DNA from: Paraburkholderia sp. Tr-20389
GTDB lineage: Bacteria; Pseudomonadota; Gammaproteobacteria; Burkholderiales; Burkholderiaceae
Length of the DNA: 64,000 nucleotides
Reading direction: 5' to 3'
Assembly: GCF_017104565.1 (NCBI RefSeq)
Contig: NZ_JAAGPD010000011.1
Span: 142,994 to 206,993 of the forward strand
The notes below the pieces were generated by a model. That model did not search any database and was not told the origin of the DNA. It saw only the letters and a list, made by a program, of their open reading frames with translations. Both the position numbers and the translations under genes were made by a program. Each line of letters opens with the position of its first letter. Within the stretch, counting starts at the first letter, position 1. Positions 28,937 through 36,662 of the stretch are shown piece by piece.

Positions 28937-29522
28937 GCGTTGCCCCTGTGCGGGGCGGCACTTACTTTCTTTGCCGCCGCAAAGAAAGTAAGCAAAGAAA
29001 GCGGGCTAACCCCGCCAGTGCTAGTGATTGCCTGCGGGCCCCCATCAGTTCTTACGCTCCACGCGGCAACGCGCCATTTCATGCGCGTTGCCAGCGTGCT
29101 AACTGGATGCATCACCGGCTTCACACACCCGCGTCACGGACCGCGTTACCAGGAGTCGACGGCCGCCCAGGTGGCAAACTGTGTGTAGGCCGTCTCGACG
29201 TAGATGCACCACTCCGGACTGAAAAGCGGATCGGTGTCGTAGGATCGCCAACGCATATGGTGCGACAAGCTACACACAGTTTGCCGCCTGGGCGGCGCTG
29301 ACGATTCGCTGCCGCTGGCTGCCTGCGGGTGATTGGAGTGGGTGATGCGCCGGTTCAAGGCGCTGGCAACGGGCGCAAATCAGCGTGATGCCGAGTGGAG
29401 TGCGGGACCCGTTGGGGGCCCGCAGGCAGGAAGAAGAATTGGCGGTGTGAGCGGCTTTCTTTTGCCTACTTTTCTTTGCCGCGGCAAAGAAAAGTAGGTG
29501 CCGCCCCGCACAGGGGCAACGC
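28937..29522. repeat. quasi-palindromic interspersed element, copy B (586 bp, inverted)
   Basis: The same element as at 6421-7005, but reverse-complemented. Terminal 25-bp inverted repeats are at 28937-28961 and 29498-29522. The left hairpin is the CTTACTTTCTTTGC type and the right one the CCTACTTTTCTTTGC type, the opposite of copies A and C. Inner 27-bp inverted repeats are at 29162-29188 and 29270-29296 with one mismatch, around an 81-bp core. The outer arms differ from those of copies A and C (CAGCAAACCAGAAGC on the right) but match each other. It lies in the divergent spacer between the FAD/Fe-S oxidoreductase and ilvA, so it may affect both promoters. Confidence 0.9.
29189..29269 (-). 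other. 81-bp core of copy B
   Basis: Reads GGACTGAAAAGCGGATCGG on the + strand. After reverse-complementing the whole element it differs from the copy A core at only two of 81 positions. Its orientation relative to the arms is therefore the same as in copy A. Confidence 0.85.
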
Positions 29523-29673
29523 CAGCAAACCAGAAGCAAACCGCGTATGCCAGCGAAGGCCCGACAGCAAAACCACCTGCAACCACGTCCGCCAGGACAC
29601 ATAAGCGCTATCATTACCCCTTCCCGTCAGTAAACAACCAGTAATCAACCGCGCCTTGCGCGCGCCCCTCCGT

Positions 29674-31197
29674 ATGGCTTCCCACGACTATCTGAAGAAA
29701 ATCCTCACCGCCCGCGTCTACGACGTCGCGCGTGAGACCGAACTCGAATATGCGCGGAATCTGTCCGCACGGCTGCGCAACCCGATTTACCTGAAGCGCG
29801 AAGACAATCAGCCCGTCTTCTCCTTCAAGCTGCGCGGCGCGTACAACAAGATGGCGCATATTCCCGCCGACGCGCTCGCGCGCGGTGTGATTACGGCTTC
29901 AGCGGGCAACCATGCGCAGGGCGTTGCGCTGTCGGCGGCACGCATGGGCGTGAAGGCAATCATCGTCGTCCCCGTGACGACTCCGCAGGTGAAAGTCGAC
30001 GCGGTGCGCGCGCACGGCGGCCCGACCGTCGAGATCGTGCAGGTGGGCGAGTCTTATAGCGACGCCTACGCGCACGCCGTCAAGCTGCAAGAACAGCACG
30101 GCCTGACCTTCGTTCACCCGTTCGACGACCCATACGTGATCGCCGGTCAAGGCACCGTCGCGATGGAAATGCTCAGCCAACATCAGGCGCCTATCCACGC
30201 GATCTTCGTACCCATCGGCGGCGGCGGTCTCGCGGCCGGCATTGCGGCGTACGTGAAATCGGTTCGTCCCGAGATCAAGGTCATCGGCGTGCAGACGGAC
30301 GACTCGTGCGCGATGGCGCAATCGATCAAGGCCGGCAAGCGCGTGACGCTCAATGAAGTCGGCCTGTTCTCGGACGGCACCGCCGTCAAGCTCGTCGGCG
30401 AAGAGACGTTCCGCCTGTGTCAGGAATATCTCGACGAAGTGCTGACGGTGAACACCGACGCACTGTGCGCCGCGATCAAGGACGTCTTCCAGGACACGCG
30501 CAGCGTGCTGGAGCCAGCGGGCTCGCTAGCCGTCGCGGGCGCGAAGCAATATGCCGAGCGCGAAGGCATCGAAAACCAGACGCTGATCGCCGTCACGTCG
30601 GGCGCGAACATGAATTTCGACCGCATGCGCTTCGTCGCCGAGCGCGCGGAAGTCGGTGAAGCCCGCGAAGCTGTGTTCGCGGTGACGATTCCCGAAGAGC
30701 GCGGCAGCTTCAAGCGCTTCTGCGAGCTGGTCGGCACGCGCAGTGTCACCGAGTTCAACTACCGCATTGCAGACGCGAATTCCGCCCATATCTTCGTCGG
30801 CGTGCAGATCCGCAATCGCGGCGAGTCCGCGCAGATCGCCGGCGCGTTCGAAGACCACGGCTTCGCGACCGTCGACCTGACGGGCGACGAACTGTCGAAG
30901 CAGCATATCCGCTACATGGTCGGCGGCCGCTCGCCTCTTGCGCACGACGAGCGCCTGTTCCGTTTCGAGTTTCCGGAGCGGCCGGGCGCGCTGATGAAGT
31001 TCCTGTCGTCGATGGCGCCGAACTGGAACATCAGCCTGTTCCATTACCGCAACCAGGGCGCGGACTATAGTTCGATCCTTGTCGGCATTCAGGTGCCGTC
31101 GGCGGAAGATGCGGAATTCGCGCGCTTCCTCGCGACGCTCGGCTATCCGTATTGGGAAGAGACGTCGAACCCGGTGTATCGCCTGTTCCTCGCGTAA
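29674..31197 (+). CDS. ilvA: threonine ammonia-lyase, biosynthetic
   Basis: PLP enzyme of 507 residues that deaminates threonine to 2-oxobutyrate, the first step of isoleucine synthesis. The PLP lysine is in FSFKLRGAYNKM near residue 50; TASAGNHAQGVA and the glycine loop PIGGGGLAAGIA are also present. Two C-terminal ACT-like regulatory domains (about 330-507) are present, as expected for the isoleucine-inhibited biosynthetic form. ATG 29674 is chosen because family similarity begins there; no strong ribosome site is seen. Repeat copy B lies in its upstream spacer. The nucleotidase and queF genes follow closely in the same direction. Confidence 0.95.
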   Translation: MASHDYLKKILTARVYDVARETELEYARNLSARLRNPIYLKREDNQPVFSFKLRGAYNKMAHIPADALARGVITASAGNHAQGVALSAARMGVKAIIVVPVTTPQVKVDAVRAHGGPTVEIVQVGESYSDAYAHAVKLQEQHGLTFVHPFDDPYVIAGQGTVAMEMLSQHQAPIHAIFVPIGGGGLAAGIAAYVKSVRPEIKVIGVQTDDSCAMAQSIKAGKRVTLNEVGLFSDGTAVKLVGEETFRLCQEYLDEVLTVNTDALCAAIKDVFQDTRSVLEPAGSLAVAGAKQYAEREGIENQTLIAVTSGANMNFDRMRFVAERAEVGEAREAVFAVTIPEERGSFKRFCELVGTRSVTEFNYRIADANSAHIFVGVQIRNRGESAQIAGAFEDHGFATVDLTGDELSKQHIRYMVGGRSPLAHDERLFRFEFPERPGALMKFLSSMAPNWNISLFHYRNQGADYSSILVGIQVPSAEDAEFARFLATLGYPYWEETSNPVYRLFLA

Positions 31198-31206
31198 ATA
31201 TCGCGC

Positions 31207-32109
31207 ATGGCTTTTTCGCTCAACGACAAGCTGGTGGTGGCGATCTCCTCGCGCGCGCTGTTCGATTTCGAGGAAGAGAACGGCGTGTACGAGGCAGGCA
31301 ATCTGCGTGCGTATGAAACGCTGCAGCGCGACCGGCTGAATGTGCCTGCGAAGCCCGGCGTCGCGTTTCCACTGATTCGCAAGCTGCTGGCGCTGAACAC
31401 GGAAGCGCATCGCGTCGAAGTGGTGATTCTGTCGCGCAGCGATCCCATTAGCGGTTTGCGCGCGTTCAGTTCGTGCCGCGAGCATGGACTGTCGATCGAG
31501 CGCGGCGTGTTCACGCGCGGCCGCGCGCCGTTTGCGTATCTGAAGCCGTTGAATGCGTCGCTGTTCCTGTCCGCGAATCAGGACGACGTGCGCGACGCAC
31601 TGGCCGCCGGATTCCCCGCCGCACGCGTGTTGCCCGAATCGGCGAAAATGGCGGGCAAGTACCCGGACGAAATCCGCATTGCGTTCGATGGCGACGCGGT
31701 GTTGTTTTCCGACGAAGCGGAGCGCGTATTTCAGAAGGACGGGCTGGGAGCATTCGTCGGTCACGAGATCGACAACAAGGATCTGCCTCTGGCCGACGGA
31801 CCGCTTAAGCCTTTACTCAAGGCGCTGCACCGTTTGCAGACGCTCGCCGACGAAGCCGCGCCGATGCATATCCGCACCGCGCTGGTGACAGCGCGTTCGG
31901 CGCCTGCGCATGAGCGGGCGATCCGCACATTGATGGCCTGGAACATCGAAATCGACGAAGCGATGTTTCTTGGCGGGCTGGACAAGGGCGCATTTCTGCG
32001 CGAGTTCGAGCCGGACTTTTTCTTCGACGACCAAATTCGCCACTGCGAATCGGCCCGTGACGTGACAGCGATCGGGCATGTCGTGAGTGGCATCGTGAAC
32101 GCATCATGA
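31207..32109 (+). CDS. 5'-nucleotidase (NT5C1-like)
   Basis: A 300-residue protein of the cytosolic 5'-nucleotidase I family, expected to release phosphate from nucleoside monophosphates. Diagnostic segments: [16 protein letters not shown] at the N-terminus (where the usual DxD start is modified), [34 protein letters not shown] and [13 protein letters not shown] near the C-terminus. It starts 9 bases after ilvA and its stop overlaps the queF start by four bases, so ilvA, this gene and queF probably form one transcript. Confidence 0.87.
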   Translation: MAFSLNDKLVVAISSRALFDFEEENGVYEAGNLRAYETLQRDRLNVPAKPGVAFPLIRKLLALNTEAHRVEVVILSRSDPISGLRAFSSCREHGLSIERGVFTRGRAPFAYLKPLNASLFLSANQDDVRDALAAGFPAARVLPESAKMAGKYPDEIRIAFDGDAVLFSDEAERVFQKDGLGAFVGHEIDNKDLPLADGPLKPLLKALHRLQTLADEAAPMHIRTALVTARSAPAHERAIRTLMAWNIEIDEAMFLGGLDKGAFLREFEPDFFFDDQIRHCESARDVTAIGHVVSGIVNAS

Positions 32110-32930
32110 CACCCGAACAATCCCCGTTGGGCAAGCCGTCCAGCTACACCGAACAATACGACGCATCGCTGCTCTTTCCGATCGCGCGCAAGAACGCGCG
32201 CGACCAGATCGGTATTGGCGCGACGCTGCCGTTCTTCGGCACCGACATCTGGAACGCGTACGAGCTGTCGTGGCTGAATGCGCGCGGCAAGCCGCAGATC
32301 GCCATTGCGACGTTCTATGTTCCTGCCGATTCGCCGAATATCGTCGAGTCGAAGTCGTTCAAGCTTTATCTCGGTTCGTTTGCGCAGACTTCGTTTGAAT
32401 CGATCGATATTGTGCGCGACACGATCAAGCGCGATGTTTCCGCTGCGTGCGGCGCGTCGGTGTCGTTGCATCTTTATCCGCCGGCGGAGTTTTCCAAGCT
32501 TGCGCTGGATGAGTTCGAAGGGACGTCGCTGGATCGCCTCGATCTCGATGCCGAGGTCTATCAGCCGGATGCTTCGTTGCTGAAGGCGGCGCTCGATGAG
32601 GCGCCTGTTGAAGAGACCTTGTTCTCCAATCTCTTGAAGTCGAATTGCCCGGTGACCGGGCAGCCTGATTGGGGTTCAGTGCAGATTCAGTACGTCGGGC
32701 CGCAGATCGATCACGCAGCGCTGCTGCGGTACATCATTTCTTATCGGAACCATACTGGGTTCCACGAGCAGTGTGTCGAGAAGATTTTTCTCGATGTGAT
32801 GAAGGTTTGTCAGCCCGTTAAACTGGCTGTGTATGCGCGGTATACGCGGCGCGGAGGGCTTGATATCAATCCGTTCCGGACGAACTTTAATCTGCCTATG
32901 CCGGATAATTTGCGGACTGCGCGGCAGTAG
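32106..32930 (+). CDS. queF: NADPH-dependent 7-cyano-7-deazaguanine reductase
   Basis: A 274-residue queuosine-pathway enzyme reducing preQ0 to preQ1. The length shows the long two-domain (E. coli type) form. The catalytic cysteine is about C181 and the acid about D188 in [14 protein letters not shown], with the substrate-binding [13 protein letters not shown] segment after it. Translation is coupled to the nucleotidase gene by an ATGA overlap. Downstream are tandem repeats and repeat copy C. Confidence 0.95.
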   Translation: MTPEQSPLGKPSSYTEQYDASLLFPIARKNARDQIGIGATLPFFGTDIWNAYELSWLNARGKPQIAIATFYVPADSPNIVESKSFKLYLGSFAQTSFESIDIVRDTIKRDVSAACGASVSLHLYPPAEFSKLALDEFEGTSLDRLDLDAEVYQPDASLLKAALDEAPVEETLFSNLLKSNCPVTGQPDWGSVQIQYVGPQIDHAALLRYIISYRNHTGFHEQCVEKIFLDVMKVCQPVKLAVYARYTRRGGLDINPFRTNFNLPMPDNLRTARQ

Positions 32931-32988
32931 TCGTTATTCTTGCCTTCTCGGCGCGGGCTTCGCCTTTTGATTTTCGCTCTGCGCTTTT

Positions 32989-33042
32989 GCTGGCATACGC
33001 GGTTTGCTCGCTGGCATACGCGGTTTGCTCGCTGGCATACGC
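32989..33042. repeat. 21-bp tandem repeat at the outer edge of copy C
   Basis: GCTGGCATACGCGGTTTGCTC occurs at 32989-33009 and exactly again at 33010-33030, and its first 12 bases occur a third time at 33031-33042. The third unit merges into the extended terminal arm of repeat copy C. It appears to be a local amplification of the element's end (the GCTGGCAT-CGCG part of the outer arm). Confidence 0.85.
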
Positions 33043-33062
33043 GTGATGTTGTCTTGCTTCAC

Positions 33063-33649
33063 GCGTTGCCCCTGTGCGGGGCGGCACCTACTTTTCTTTG
33101 CAGCGGCAAAGAAAAGTAGGCAAAAGAAAGCCGCTAACACCGCCAATCCTTCTTGTTGCCTGCGGGCCCCCGACGGGTCCCGCACTCCACACGGCAACAC
33201 ATCGTGTTGCGCCCGTTGCCGCCGCCTCGAACAGGCGCATCACCCACTCCAGTCACCCGCAGCCCAGCCATCGGCAGCGAATCGTCTATGCCGCCCAGGT
33301 GGCAAACTGTGTGTAGGCTGTCGCGATGGAAGTGCACCACTCCGGACTGAAAAGCGGATCGGTGTCGTAGTATCGCCAACGCATACGGCGCGACAAGCTA
33401 CACACAGTTTGCCACCTGGGCGGCCGCAAACGTCTGGTAACGCGGTCCGTGACGCGGGTGTGTGAAGCAGGTGATGCATCCGGTTAGCACGCTGGCAACG
33501 CGCATGAAATGGCGCGTTGCCGCGTGGAGCGTAAGAACTGTTGGGGGCCCGCAGGCAACAACTAGCACTGGCGGTGTGAGCCCGCTTTCTTTGCTTGCTT
33601 TCTTTGCGGCGGCAAAGAAAGTAAGTGCCGCCCCGCACAGGGGCAACGC
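33063..33649. repeat. quasi-palindromic interspersed element, copy C (587 bp)
   Basis: Same arm orientation as copy A. Perfect 25-bp ends are at 33063-33087 and 33625-33649. Here the inverted match extends outward to 33031 and 33681, giving about 57 bp with two mismatches. The left hairpin is the CCTACTTTTCTTTGC type and the right one the CTTACTTTCTTTGC type. Inner 27-bp inverted repeats are perfect (33290-33316 and 33398-33424). The 81-bp core between them is reversed relative to copies A and B. It lies between the converging queF and RidA-like genes. Confidence 0.9.
33317..33397 (-). other. 81-bp core of copy C, inverted relative to its arms
   Basis: The + strand reads GGACTGAAAAGCGGATCGG, whereas copy A, with arms in the same order, reads CCGATCCGCTTTTCAGTCC. 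The arms outside the 27-bp repeats match copy A without inversion. Only the core has turned. Confidence 0.85.
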
Positions 33650-33691
33650 ATGAAGCAAGACAACATCACGCGGATGCCAGCGAAAAAAGAA

Positions 33692-34078
33692 TCAAGCCGC
33701 AGGCTTCTTATAGGCAACACAATCAACTTCGACTCTACAGTCGATCACCATCGACGACACAACACATGCCCGCGCAGGCGGATTCGCCCCGAAGTACTCC
33801 TTGAACACCTTGTTGAAGGAAGCAAAATCACGCGGGTCGTCGAGCCACACACCACACCGGACGACATGCTCCGGCCCATACCCGGCCTCGGTCAAAATCG
33901 CCATCACGTTCTGAATCGCCTTGTGCGACTGCTCGACGATTCCGCCGTTGATCACTTCGCCGTTTTCCATCGGCGTCTGCCCCGACACGAACAGCCAGCC
34001 ATCCGCTTCGACCGCACGCGCAAACGGCATCACCTGACCGCCCGTGCCCTTGCCACCTTCAACGCCATAACGCTTCAT
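33692..34078 (-). CDS. RidA-family protein lacking the catalytic arginine
   Basis: A 128-residue YjgF/YER057c/UK114-fold protein. Classical RidA hydrolyses reactive enamine/imine intermediates made by PLP dehydratases. The N-terminal part (FVSGQTPMENGEVINGG) fits the fold. Where RidA has its active-site Arg after PARSCVEVA, this sequence has PARACVVSSMVID, so the arginine is replaced. It therefore belongs to another Rid subgroup and may not be an enamine deaminase. A good site (AGGAGTTG) precedes ATG 34078. It is downstream of the D-aminoacylase gene, matching a role in D-amino-acid breakdown. Confidence 0.85.
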   Translation of the reverse strand: MKRYGVEGGKGTGGQVMPFARAVEADGWLFVSGQTPMENGEVINGGIVEQSHKAIQNVMAILTEAGYGPEHVVRCGVWLDDPRDFASFNKVFKEYFGANPPARACVVSSMVIDCRVEVDCVAYKKPAA

Positions 34079-34137
34079 CGTTCAACTCCTGTCATATAAG
34101 CGCGCCCACACCCAACGCGAACGCATCAAAATCAAAT

Positions 34138-35625
34138 TCAAAAAACTTCAGCCAGCTCGGCCCGCGACGCCGCCGTCGCCCCACGCGCGACAAACCTCCC
34201 CGCACGCTCTCCCGTGTGCGTCCCATCGCGATACGACAACACGCCATTCACCCACACGGCATCGATGCCGTCGGCTGCCTGCCGCGGCTTGTCGAACGTC
34301 GCCGCATCGCGCACCCGCAACGGATCGAACAACACGAGATCCGCGTGATAACCGATATGCACCTCGCCGCGCTCCTTCAACCCGAAGCGTCGCGCGGACA
34401 GGCTCGTCATCTTGCGAATCGCTTCCTCCAGCGGAATCAGCTTCTGATCGCGCGCATAGTGACCCAGCACGCGCGGAAATGCGCCCCACAAACGCGGGTG
34501 CGGCAACGGATCGTTCGGCAAGCCGTCCGAGCCGACCATCGTCGCGGGATGCGAGAGGATGCGCCGCACGTCGTCCTCGGACATGTTGTGATACACGACG
34601 CCCGCCGGCTGCAGACGCTTGCCCGCTTCCTGTTGCGTGACGCCCCATTCGGCGGCAATGTCCTTGATCAACTTCCCCGCCATCTCGGGATGTGGCGTAG
34701 ACCATGTCACCGTGATGTCGATATCGCCCGTCACCTGCTTGAGGTCGAGCGTCGACGAACTGCGGTTGTACGGATAACAGTCGCATCCGACAGGATGAAA
34801 CTGCCGCGCGCCTTCGAGCGACGCAAGCACCTCGACGCTGCGCCCCCAGTTCGACGGCCCCGCACACTTCAGATGCGAAATGATCACGGGCACGCGCGCG
34901 TGCTTGCCGATGCGGTACGCCTCGTCCATCGCATCGAGAATCGCGTCGAACTCGGTGCGCATGTGCGTCGTGTACAACGCGCCCGACGCCGCGAGCGGTT
35001 CGGCAAGCGCCATCACTTCTTCCGTCGGCGCGGCGAATGCGGAGCCATACGCAAGACCCGAACTCAAGCCGAGCGCGCCATTCGCCAGCGCTTCTTCGAG
35101 CTGCGCGCGCATGCCGTCGATTTCCCTCGCCGTCGCCGCGCGGTCCAGCCGATCCATATGATTGTTGCGCAGCGCCGTGTGCCCGATCAGCGCGCCGACG
35201 TTCACCGACGGCTTCGCCGCATTCACGGCAGCGACATACGCGGCGAAGGTCGGATACTGGAACGCGTCGCGCGGCCCAAGCAGATTCATCGGATCGGGTG
35301 GATCGCCTTGCAGCGAAACGGGCGACGCGCTGATACCGCAATTGCCGACGATCACCGTCGTCACGCCCTGCGTGATCTTCGGCAGCATCTCCGGCGAGCG
35401 GATCACGTGCGTGTCGTCGTGCGTATGCACGTCGATGAAACCGGGCGCGAGCGCGCGGCCGTTCGCCTCGATCACCTCTTCAGCCAGCCAGTTCGACAGA
35501 TTGCCGATCGCGGCAATCTTCCCATTGCGCAACGCGACGTCGCGTTCGACGGGCGGCGCGCCCGTGCCGTCGTACAGTTGCGCGCCGACGATCAGCGTAT
35601 CGGCGGCTTCGGGGTGCGAATGCAT
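34138..35625 (-). CDS. N-acyl-D-amino-acid deacylase (D-aminoacylase)
   Basis: A 495-residue amidohydrolase that removes acyl groups from N-acyl-D-amino acids, giving a free D-amino acid. The metal-binding start of the barrel is APGFIDVHTHDDTHV, followed by ITQGVTTVIVGNCGISASP, THMRTEFDAI and VIISHLKCAG. The last part (GYHADLVLFDP) is the typical amidohydrolase C-terminal sheet. A ribosome site (AGGAGA) precedes the ATG, which lies four bases after the RpiR stop. The product would feed the deaminase encoded divergently. Confidence 0.92.
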   Translation of the reverse strand: MHSHPEAADTLIVGAQLYDGTGAPPVERDVALRNGKIAAIGNLSNWLAEEVIEANGRALAPGFIDVHTHDDTHVIRSPEMLPKITQGVTTVIVGNCGISASPVSLQGDPPDPMNLLGPRDAFQYPTFAAYVAAVNAAKPSVNVGALIGHTALRNNHMDRLDRAATAREIDGMRAQLEEALANGALGLSSGLAYGSAFAAPTEEVMALAEPLAASGALYTTHMRTEFDAILDAMDEAYRIGKHARVPVIISHLKCAGPSNWGRSVEVLASLEGARQFHPVGCDCYPYNRSSSTLDLKQVTGDIDITVTWSTPHPEMAGKLIKDIAAEWGVTQQEAGKRLQPAGVVYHNMSEDDVRRILSHPATMVGSDGLPNDPLPHPRLWGAFPRVLGHYARDQKLIPLEEAIRKMTSLSARRFGLKERGEVHIGYHADLVLFDPLRVRDAATFDKPRQAADGIDAVWVNGVLSYRDGTHTGERAGRFVARGATAASRAELAEVF

Positions 35626-35628
35626 GGA

Positions 35629-36522
35629 TCAGTCTCCTAGCGGTTGTCGGTCGCCGCCGCCGCGATGCGCGTCGAGCGCATGCTTCATGCGGCGCAGCAA
35701 TTCGCGGCTCTCGTCGCCGAGACTCAATGCGAGTTCGGTGACGAGCACGTCGAGCGCCATCATCATCGCGTAGCGCGACGACGACGGCTTGTAGATGAAG
35801 TCGGTTTCGAACGCGACCATGGGAATCACCCAGTCGGCCATCTTCGCGAGCGGCGACGCGGGCGCGGTCACCGTGATCAGCGTCGCGCCGTAACTGCGCG
35901 CTATCTTGCAGCTGTCCACCATTTCCGGCACTCGGCCCGTCGTCGACAGCGCGATCACTACGGTGTCGCGCGAAACCGTGGATGCGACCATGCGCTGCAA
36001 CAAAGCGTCCTGATACGTCGCGACAGGCCGCCCCAGGCGGACGAGACGAAAGCGCATTTCGTCGGCGAGCGCAGTGGAGCCGCCGCCCATACCGAACACA
36101 TAGATCATGCGCGCTTCACGCAGCGCGGCCGCCGCCTGCGCAATGGGCGCCTGACACAGCAACTGATGGTTGTGCGTGAGCGCCGTCTGCAACTCGTCGA
36201 AGACACGCGTCGCCAATGGCTCGGGCGTGTCGTCGTTTTGCGCGTTCGTCTGCAGGAAGCGCTGGCCAACGGCGGCCGCCTGCGCGAGCCGCAACTTCAG
36301 TTCGCGCACGTCGCGGCAACCGACGGCCTTGGCAAACCGCGTGACCGTCGCGACGCTCACTTCCGCCCGCTCCGCCAATGCGCCGATGCTCGCGCGCGAC
36401 GCGCCGGTCAGGTCGTCGAGAATCAGCGCCGCGACCTTGCGCTCGGCCGAACGCAACTCGGGCGCGCATTCGGCAATGCGAGCGACGATGTCGAAAGCAA
36501 CGGGTTCGGCGGTGGAATTCAT
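35629..36522 (-). CDS. MurR/RpiR-family regulator of D-amino-acid genes
   Basis: A 297-residue regulator with an N-terminal HTH_6 domain (SIGALAERAEVSVATVTRFAKAVGC, about 45-70) and a C-terminal SIS domain (MIYVFGMGGGSTALADEM and VVIALSTTGRVPEMVDS). SIS domains bind phosphosugars or related ligands; here the context suggests a D-amino-acid-derived effector, which is inference. It is divergent from the D-amino-acid deaminase gene and upstream of the deacylase gene, so it probably controls both from the shared spacer. Confidence 0.9.
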   Translation of the reverse strand: MNSTAEPVAFDIVARIAECAPELRSAERKVAALILDDLTGASRASIGALAERAEVSVATVTRFAKAVGCRDVRELKLRLAQAAAVGQRFLQTNAQNDDTPEPLATRVFDELQTALTHNHQLLCQAPIAQAAAALREARMIYVFGMGGGSTALADEMRFRLVRLGRPVATYQDALLQRMVASTVSRDTVVIALSTTGRVPEMVDSCKIARSYGATLITVTAPASPLAKMADWVIPMVAFETDFIYKPSSSRYAMMMALDVLVTELALSLGDESRELLRRMKHALDAHRGGGDRQPLGD

Positions 36523-36599
36523 GGCTCGCAAGTCCCCGCGCGGCCGGTAACATCGGTCGCGGCAGGCGTGGTACTAAATAACATTTCATCAACCATCGT

Positions 36600-36621
36600 A
36601 CTTTCGGTAACATACGAAAGT
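36600..36621. promoter_or_regulatory. candidate RpiR operator in the divergent spacer
   Basis: ACTTTCG and CGAAAGT form a perfect 7-bp inverted repeat with 8 bases between them, midway between the RpiR and deaminase starts. The half-spacer GTAACAT is also found at 36547-36553 as a direct repeat. It is a natural binding site for the regulator encoded next door. Confidence 0.55.
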
Positions 36622-36662
36622 CAACTTCGATTCGATTTAACTGGCCGATGGAGCAGGATGAC

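Noticed and set aside
32989-33042. Short tandem units considered as a mini CRISPR array
   Set aside because: The units are directly adjacent without spacers and no cas genes are near; it is a plain tandem repeat.
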